Shown here: positions 7,280-11,551 of the stretch, piece after piece
How positions within the stretch are numbered: the stretch's first letter is position 1
Layout of the letters: every line of letters starts with the position of its first letter
Source of the DNA: Serpens sp964410065
Lineage (GTDB): Bacteria; Pseudomonadota; Gammaproteobacteria; Pseudomonadales; Pseudomonadaceae
DNA: 11,551 bases
NCBI GenBank assembly: GCA_964410065.1
Contig: CAYPFO010000082.1
Location: 1-11,551 of the forward strand
Reading direction: 5' to 3'
Program-made: the position numbers and the translations under genes
The notes under the pieces: generated by a model
The model's input: only the letters and a program-made list of their open reading frames with translations
The model's database searches: none
What the model was told of the DNA's origin: nothing

Positions 7280-9421
7280 ATGGCCAAACAACCCGACCCC
7301 ACTCAATCCAGCGAGTTGGCCGGCACCGATACGCCGGACCGGCAAAACCACAACGCCAAACTCGACGCGCTCGAGCCGCTGCGTTCCGATGCCACCGGCG
7401 AGGCCCTCACCACCAACCAGGGGGTGAAGATCGCCGACAACCAGAACACCCTGAAAGCTGGCGACCGTGGGCCGTCTCTGCTCGAAGACTTCATCATGCG
7501 CGAGAAGATCACGCATTTTGACCACGAGCGGATACCCGAGCGCATCGTGCATGCGCGCGGCACCGCGGCGCATGGGGTCTTCCAGGTCTATGCGTCCCAG
7601 GCCGGGCTGAGCAAGGCTGCCTTCCTGCAGGACCCGGGCAAGCAGACGCCCGTGTATGTGCGTTTCTCCACCGTGCAGGGGCCGCGTGGCTCGGCGGACA
7701 CGGTGCGCGATGTGCGCGGCTTTGCCGTCAAGTTTTACACCGAGGAAGGCAACTTCGACTTGGTCGGCAACAACATGCCGGTGTTTTTCATTCAGGACGC
7801 GATCAAGTTTCCCGACTTCGTGCATGCGGTGAAGCCCGAGCCGCACAACGAGATCCCCACCGGGGCTTCGGCCCACGATACGTTCTGGGACTTCGTCTCG
7901 TTGGTGCCGGAGACCGCGCACATGGTCATGTGGGTCATGTCCGACCGCGCCATCCCGGTGAGCCTGCGCGCCATCCAGGGCTTTGGTGTGCATACCTTCC
8001 GCATGATCAATGCCGAAGGCACCAGCCGGTTCGTCAAGTTCCACTGGAAACCGCTGTCCGGGGTGTATTCGCTGGTCTGGGACGAAGCGCAGAAGCTCGC
8101 CGGTAAAGACCCGGATTTCAACCGCCGCGCCCTCTGGGAAGACATCGAAAGCGGTGATTACCCGGAATGGGAACTGGGCGTGCAGGTGGTCGAAGAAGCC
8201 GACGAACATAAATTCGACTTCGACCTGCTCGACCCCACCAAGATCATTCCCGAGGAGCTGGTGCCGGTGCAGCCGATCGGCAAACTGACCCTCAACCGCA
8301 ACCCGGACAACTTCTTCGCCGAAACCGAACAGGTGGCCTTTCACCCTGGGCATATCGTGCCCGGTATCGACTTCAGCAACGATCCGCTGCTGCAAGGCCG
8401 GCTGTTTTCCTACACCGATACCCAGCTGCTGCGCCTGGGCGGGCCGAATTTCCATGAGATCCCGATCAACCGACCGATTTGCCCGTTTCACAACAACCAG
8501 CGCGATGCCTTCCACCGGCAGACCATTCACAAAGGCCGCGCTTCCTACGAGCCCAATTCGATCGATGGAGGCTGGCCCAAGGAAACCCCGCCAGGCCCGC
8601 TGGGCGCCGGCTTCGAGAGTTATCCGGAGCGCATCGAGGGGCACAAGATCCGCAACCGCAGCGAATCCTTCGGCGATCACTTCTCCCAAGCCACGCTGTT
8701 CTGGAACAGCATGAGTGCGCCGGAGAAGGAGCACATCATCGAGGCGTACGCGTTCGAATTGGGCAAAGTGGAGCGCATGGCGATCCGCGAACGCGAGGTG
8801 AACGAAATTCTCGCCAATATCGACCCGCTGCTGGCCAGCCAGGTGGCGGCCGCCATCGGGGTCGCGCCTCCCGCTGGAGCGATCGTAGCCGGCAAGCCAT
8901 CCAGCCTTGGGAAATCACCGGCGCTGAGTCAGATGAACCTGCTGTCCGGCAACATCAAGTCGCGCAAGATTGCGATTCTGATTGCCAACGGGGTCGACGG
9001 CGCAGCGGTGGCGGACATGCAGGCGGCCCTGCTGGCCGAAGGCGCCAAGGTCAAGCTGATTGCGCCTTCTGCCAGCCCGGTCACTACCGCAACGGGACAG
9101 CTGCTGACCCCGGATGGCTCGATGGCCGGCTTGCCGTCGATTGCATTCGATGCGGTGGTGATTCCCGGCGGCGGCGACGCGGTGCGCTTGATGTCCACCA
9201 ACGGTACGGCGTTGCATTACGTGCTGGAAGCCTACAAGCACCTCAAGGCCATCGCTGTGCTCGGTGACGCCAAGGACCTGCTGGCGGCGCTGCGCCTGGA
9301 CCCGGATGAGGGCCTGCTGGTGGGCAGCAACGCGGCGGCGGTGAACGGCGATTTTATCGCCGCCATTGCCAAACATCGGGTCTGGGCCCGTGAAGCCAAG
9401 GCGAAGTCGGTACCGGCGTAA
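7280..9421 (+). CDS. katE: Catalase HPII (large-subunit, clade 2)
   Basis: The 713-residue cytoplasmic catalase converts hydrogen peroxide to water and oxygen. The core runs from about 65 to 500: catalytic His91 in FDHERIPERIVHARG, Asn164 in LVGNNMPVFF, and proximal haem ligand Tyr378 in LFSYTDTQ. His355 aligns (constant offset of 37) with E. coli HPII His392, which forms an unusual covalent bond to the haem tyrosine, so an HPII-like heme d is expected. Residues about 560-705 form the DJ-1/PfpI-like C-terminal domain of large catalases; where DJ-1 enzymes carry the nucleophilic cysteine, this protein has VLGDA, so the domain is probably structural. It is somewhat shorter than the E. coli enzyme (753), mainly at the N-terminus. 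The start is ATG 7280 with AGAGGGA six bases upstream. It stands alone in its transcription unit. Confidence 0.97.
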   Translation: MAKQPDPTQSSELAGTDTPDRQNHNAKLDALEPLRSDATGEALTTNQGVKIADNQNTLKAGDRGPSLLEDFIMREKITHFDHERIPERIVHARGTAAHGVFQVYASQAGLSKAAFLQDPGKQTPVYVRFSTVQGPRGSADTVRDVRGFAVKFYTEEGNFDLVGNNMPVFFIQDAIKFPDFVHAVKPEPHNEIPTGASAHDTFWDFVSLVPETAHMVMWVMSDRAIPVSLRAIQGFGVHTFRMINAEGTSRFVKFHWKPLSGVYSLVWDEAQKLAGKDPDFNRRALWEDIESGDYPEWELGVQVVEEADEHKFDFDLLDPTKIIPEELVPVQPIGKLTLNRNPDNFFAETEQVAFHPGHIVPGIDFSNDPLLQGRLFSYTDTQLLRLGGPNFHEIPINRPICPFHNNQRDAFHRQTIHKGRASYEPNSIDGGWPKETPPGPLGAGFESYPERIEGHKIRNRSESFGDHFSQATLFWNSMSAPEKEHIIEAYAFELGKVERMAIREREVNEILANIDPLLASQVAAAIGVAPPAGAIVAGKPSSLGKSPALSQMNLLSGNIKSRKIAILIANGVDGAAVADMQAALLAEGAKVKLIAPSASPVTTATGQLLTPDGSMAGLPSIAFDAVVIPGGGDAVRLMSTNGTALHYVLEAYKHLKAIAVLGDAKDLLAALRLDPDEGLLVGSNAAAVNGDFIAAIAKHRVWAREAKAKSVPA

Positions 9422-9460
9422 TTTCCTGCCGGGGAGTGGCCACAACCTGCGGTCGACGCG

Positions 9461-10114
9461 TTACTCGGCGTCGGCTGCAGTGTCGAAGATCAGCACCAGC
9501 CGTGGCACACGCGACGGGCTGTGACTGACCTGCACGTCCACCTGGGCACCCGGGGCATGTTGCTTCAGGCTTGCAGTCAGCAGGTCGACAGCCTTGTTGG
9601 ACTGCCAGGAGCCGCGGGCCTCGAGAATCACCGTGCAGGCACAGTCCAGCGCGTCGGCGGCCAGCTCGTCGAATTGCGCGCGCAGACCGGCGTAATCACC
9701 GCGATCCAGCAGGGGCAGGGCTACGCTGCGCCCTTGCAATGTCTCGTCAACGGCCGCTTGGCCGTCGCTGCTCAAGGCTTCGCCCAAGCCGGCGGTCAGC
9801 GCCGGTGCTTCGGGCAACAGGCTGCGTGCCCGGCTCAGCGCCGTGGTGGCGGTGTTCAGGTCGCCGGCCTGCAGGGCTTCCTGGCCCTGGCGCAGGTAGG
9901 CATCCGCCAGCTGACGCTCATAGGGCGCGAGCTTGTCGGCACTGACGCCCTGGGTGCCGGCCTCGGCCAATTGCTGGTCGGCCAGGCTCAACTGGTTATT
10001 GGACAGGTATTGCTGGAACAGCACGGTTTGACTGTCGTGCTCGGGCGCGCTCTGGCAGCCGACAAGCAGGACAATCGCCAGGGTGATCAGGCAGCGGGAA
10101 GCGGATAAACGCAT
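9461..10114 (-). CDS. Uncharacterised lipoprotein with TPR-like helical repeats
   Basis: The protein has 217 residues. The N-terminus MRLSASRCLITLAIVLLVGC is a lipoprotein signal: basic start, hydrophobic core, lipobox LVGC with Cys20 as the lipidation site. The +2 residue is Gln, so outer-membrane sorting is expected. The middle (about 40-120) is Ala/Leu/Gln-rich helix, with a TPR-like unit at YLRQGQEALQAGDLNTATTALSRA; the last 60 residues look alpha/beta. A CAC motif (CACT) near 158-160 has two cysteines one residue apart. The start at 10114 is chosen because the lipobox fits and GAGG lies at 10123-10126; the frame is open upstream to 10165. Position between katE and znuB recalls P. aeruginosa PA5502, also of unknown function. 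No function is assigned. Confidence 0.85.
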   Translation of the reverse strand: MRLSASRCLITLAIVLLVGCQSAPEHDSQTVLFQQYLSNNQLSLADQQLAEAGTQGVSADKLAPYERQLADAYLRQGQEALQAGDLNTATTALSRARSLLPEAPALTAGLGEALSSDGQAAVDETLQGRSVALPLLDRGDYAGLRAQFDELAADALDCACTVILEARGSWQSNKAVDLLTASLKQHAPGAQVDVQVSHSPSRVPRLVLIFDTAADAE

Positions 10115-10146
10115 GGGATGAGCCTCGAATAAAGCGAGCTGAAGCG

Positions 10147-10175
10147 ATTCTAACCGGTGCACCATAGGCTGGCGA
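10147..10175 (-). promoter_or_regulatory. Candidate sigma-70 promoter of the lipoprotein gene
   Basis: On the minus strand TCGCCA (10170-10175; 4 of 6 to consensus) and TAGAAT (10147-10152; 5 of 6) are separated by exactly 17 bases. Transcription would start near 10140, about 26 bases before the ATG at 10114. This would make the lipoprotein gene independent of the znu operon upstream. Confidence 0.45.
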
Positions 10176-10230
10176 AAACAGGTCCGCCGCCTCGGTGCTC
10201 AGCGGGTATACATTCTCAGTACGAAACCTC

Positions 10231-10281
10231 TGACTGCGGCGCAACATGCAGTGTCACACCGCAGCCCTTGCGCCGCCGTCA
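10231..10281 (-). repeat. Inverted repeat at the end of znuB
   Basis: The 14-base arm at 10231-10244 is the reverse complement of 10268-10281 at 13 of 14 positions, with a 23-base loop. The znuB stop codon lies inside the second arm. Inside the same stretch CTGCGG (10234-10239) can instead pair with CCGCAG (10259-10264), which is incompatible with the long stem. No T-run follows on either strand, so it is not a standard Rho-independent terminator; a 3'-end stabilising hairpin or a Rho-assisted stop are possible. Confidence 0.6.
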
Positions 10282-11061
10282 CGCGCGCTTGGGCAGAGCA
10301 AAGCTAAGCAGAAATAGCGCCGCGGCGCTGACCACGATGGACGGCCCGGCTGGCGTGTCCTGGTACCAGGACAGAGACAACCCGGCACACACCGCCAGCA
10401 GGCCCAGCACACTGGCGCCGGCAGCCATCTGCTCCGGTGTGCGCGCATGCCGTTGGGCCGCCGCGGCGGGAATGATCAGCAACGAGGTGATCAGCAGCAC
10501 GCCGACGATCTTCATCGCCACGGCAATCACCACGGCAATCAGCAGCATCAGCGCCAGGCGGATCGCCGCCACCGGCAGGCCTTCCACCCGGGCCAGTTCC
10601 TCATGCACGGTGATGGCCAACAGCGGCCGCCACAGCGGGATCAGCAACAGCAGGACCAATGCACTGCCGCCGAGAATCCACGCCAGGTCCGTGGGGCCGA
10701 CCGCCAGCAGATCGCCGAACAGGTAGGCCATCAGATCGATGCGCACCTCCATGAAACTGATCGCCACCAACCCCAGTGACAGCGTGCTGTGGGCGAGGAT
10801 GCCGAGCAGCGTGTCCGAGGCCAGCGGCTGGCGCTGTTGCAAGCCCAGCAGCAAGATGGCGAGCAGCACGCAGCCGACGGTCACCGCCAGCGCTGGGCTG
10901 ACATTGAGGATCAGCCCCAAGGCCACGCCAAGCAGCGCGCCATGGGACAGGGTGTCGCCGAAATAGGCCATGCGCCGCCAGACCACGAAGGAACCCAGCG
11001 GGCCGGCCACCAGGGCCAGGGCCAGGCCGGCGAGCAATGCGTTGATAAGAAAATCGGGCAT
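10279..11061 (-). CDS. znuB: Zinc ABC transporter, permease
   Basis: The product is a 260-residue inner-membrane permease of the ABC-3 family, working with ZnuC and periplasmic ZnuA to import Zn(II). It is hydrophobic throughout, with about eight helices. The family signature is near the N-terminus: GPLGSFVVWRRMAYFGDTLSHGALLGVALG (about 20-50), followed by QRQPLASDTLLGILAHSTLSLGL and the cytoplasmic docking loop around HEELARVEGLPV. The ATG at 11061 gives a start (MPDF) like known Pseudomonas ZnuB as I recall it; a TTG at 11070 would add three residues. There is no strong Shine-Dalgarno, and the znuC stop is only five bases upstream, so coupling to znuC is likely. Expression is probably Zur-repressed from a site upstream of the window. 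Confidence 0.94.
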   Translation of the reverse strand: MPDFLINALLAGLALALVAGPLGSFVVWRRMAYFGDTLSHGALLGVALGLILNVSPALAVTVGCVLLAILLLGLQQRQPLASDTLLGILAHSTLSLGLVAISFMEVRIDLMAYLFGDLLAVGPTDLAWILGGSALVLLLLIPLWRPLLAITVHEELARVEGLPVAAIRLALMLLIAVVIAVAMKIVGVLLITSLLIIPAAAAQRHARTPEQMAAGASVLGLLAVCAGLSLSWYQDTPAGPSIVVSAAALFLLSFALPKRA

Positions 11062-11066
11062 GGGGA

Positions 11067-11551
11067 TCAATGCTTGCAGTCCGGACCGTGGACGTGGGGT
11101 TGGTAGGGTTTGCCGATTACCACACCGCCACTCAGGTCATGGGTGTGGTCGTGCTGGTGGTGATAGATCGCCAGACTGCGGGCGTTCTGGCCGAACAGTT
11201 CGACGAACGCCGGATCGCCGCTGACCTGCTCGGGGTGCCCAGAGCAGCACACGTGGCGGTTCAGGCACACCACCTGATCGGTGGCGCTCATCACCAGGTG
11301 CAGGTCGTGGGAGACCATCAGCACGCCGCAGCCGTGGCGCTCGCGCAGCTTGCCGATCAGCCGGTACAGCGCCGCCTGACCGGCCACGTCGACGCCCTGC
11401 ACCGGCTCGTCGAGCACCAGCAGCTGCGGCTTGCGCAGCAGGGCGCGGGCCATCAGCACGCGCTGCAACTCGCCGCCGGAAATTCGTTGCAGCGGGTGGT
11501 TCAGCACCTGGGCCGCGCCGACCTCCTCCAGCGCCGCCCGCGCCATGGCCG
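11067..11551 (-). CDS. znuC: Zinc ABC transporter, ATP-binding protein (5' end outside window)
   Basis: The last 160 or so residues are present. The ABC signature is ISGGELQRVLMARAL, the Walker B is LLVLDEP, the D-loop is VQGVD, and the H-loop histidine is in MVSHDLH. Walker A and the Q-loop lie beyond the window edge. The C-terminal tail is rich in histidine: HHQHDHTHD, then HVHGPDCKH at the very end, as seen in ZnuC proteins. It could bind zinc and sense its cytoplasmic level, though that is inference. An internal ATG at 11546 should not be taken as the start, because the reading frame continues out of the window and the missing N-terminal half is essential. It is followed five bases later by znuB; a zur gene would be expected further upstream. 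Confidence 0.93.
   Translation of the reverse strand, partial: AMARAALEEVGAAQVLNHPLQRISGGELQRVLMARALLRKPQLLVLDEPVQGVDVAGQAALYRLIGKLRERHGCGVLMVSHDLHLVMSATDQVVCLNRHVCCSGHPEQVSGDPAFVELFGQNARSLAIYHHQHDHTHDLSGGVVIGKPYQPHVHGPDCKH

Noticed and set aside
9454..9473. CGACG / CGTCG hairpin between katE and the lipoprotein gene
   Set aside because: Five base pairs and no T-run on either strand; cannot be supported as a bidirectional terminator.
10115..10278. Zur-binding site upstream of the lipoprotein gene
   Set aside because: The closest match (GTATAC region near 10206-10211) lacks the symmetric GTTATA-ATAAC core of the Zur consensus.
11062..11070. TTG start for znuB at 11070
   Set aside because: It would overlap the znuC stop and add three residues; the ATG at 11061 matches the usual family N-terminus, though neither has a strong ribosome binding site.

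Overview
The window reads as a chromosomal segment of a high-GC Pseudomonas. The order metN-metI-metQ, an HPII catalase, a small lipoprotein gene, then znuB-znuC recalls the arrangement I remember from Pseudomonas putida/fluorescens, and the P. aeruginosa region around PA5498-PA5505. That comparison is from memory and no search was run. All genes look intact except the two cut by the window edges. No mobile element, tRNA, rRNA or CRISPR array was seen.

Layout. (1) Positions 1-3964, plus strand: a compact operon for an aa3/caa3-type cytochrome c oxidase. It holds the C-terminal cytochrome c domain of subunit II, a subunit I+III fusion of 849 residues, an unnamed three-helix membrane protein of 112 residues, and a CtaG_caa3-type assembly protein. 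Each gene overlaps the next by 4 to 10 bases. (2) 3986-4411, minus strand: a VOC-fold (glyoxalase/dioxygenase-like) enzyme, convergent with the oxidase operon. (3) 4486-7042, minus strand: the methionine ABC importer metN-metI-metQ, closed by a clear Rho-independent terminator. (4) 7043-7279: the divergent control region. (5) 7280-9421, plus strand: katE, a large-subunit (HPII) catalase. (6) 9461-10114, minus strand: a lipoprotein of unknown function. (7) 10279-11551, minus strand: znuB and the 3' part of znuC, the zinc importer.

How they work together. The oxidase genes encode a proton-pumping terminal oxidase that takes electrons through a cytochrome c fused to subunit II, with a dedicated copper-assembly factor. 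MetNIQ imports methionine, ZnuBC imports zinc, and KatE removes hydrogen peroxide, probably in stationary phase. The most unusual content is in the oxidase: the K-channel lysine is a glutamine, the D-channel asparagines are missing, and the carboxylate of the subunit III part is an asparagine, while every haem and copper ligand is kept. A second item is a near-perfect 14-bp inverted repeat, with a competing shorter stem, at the end of znuB.
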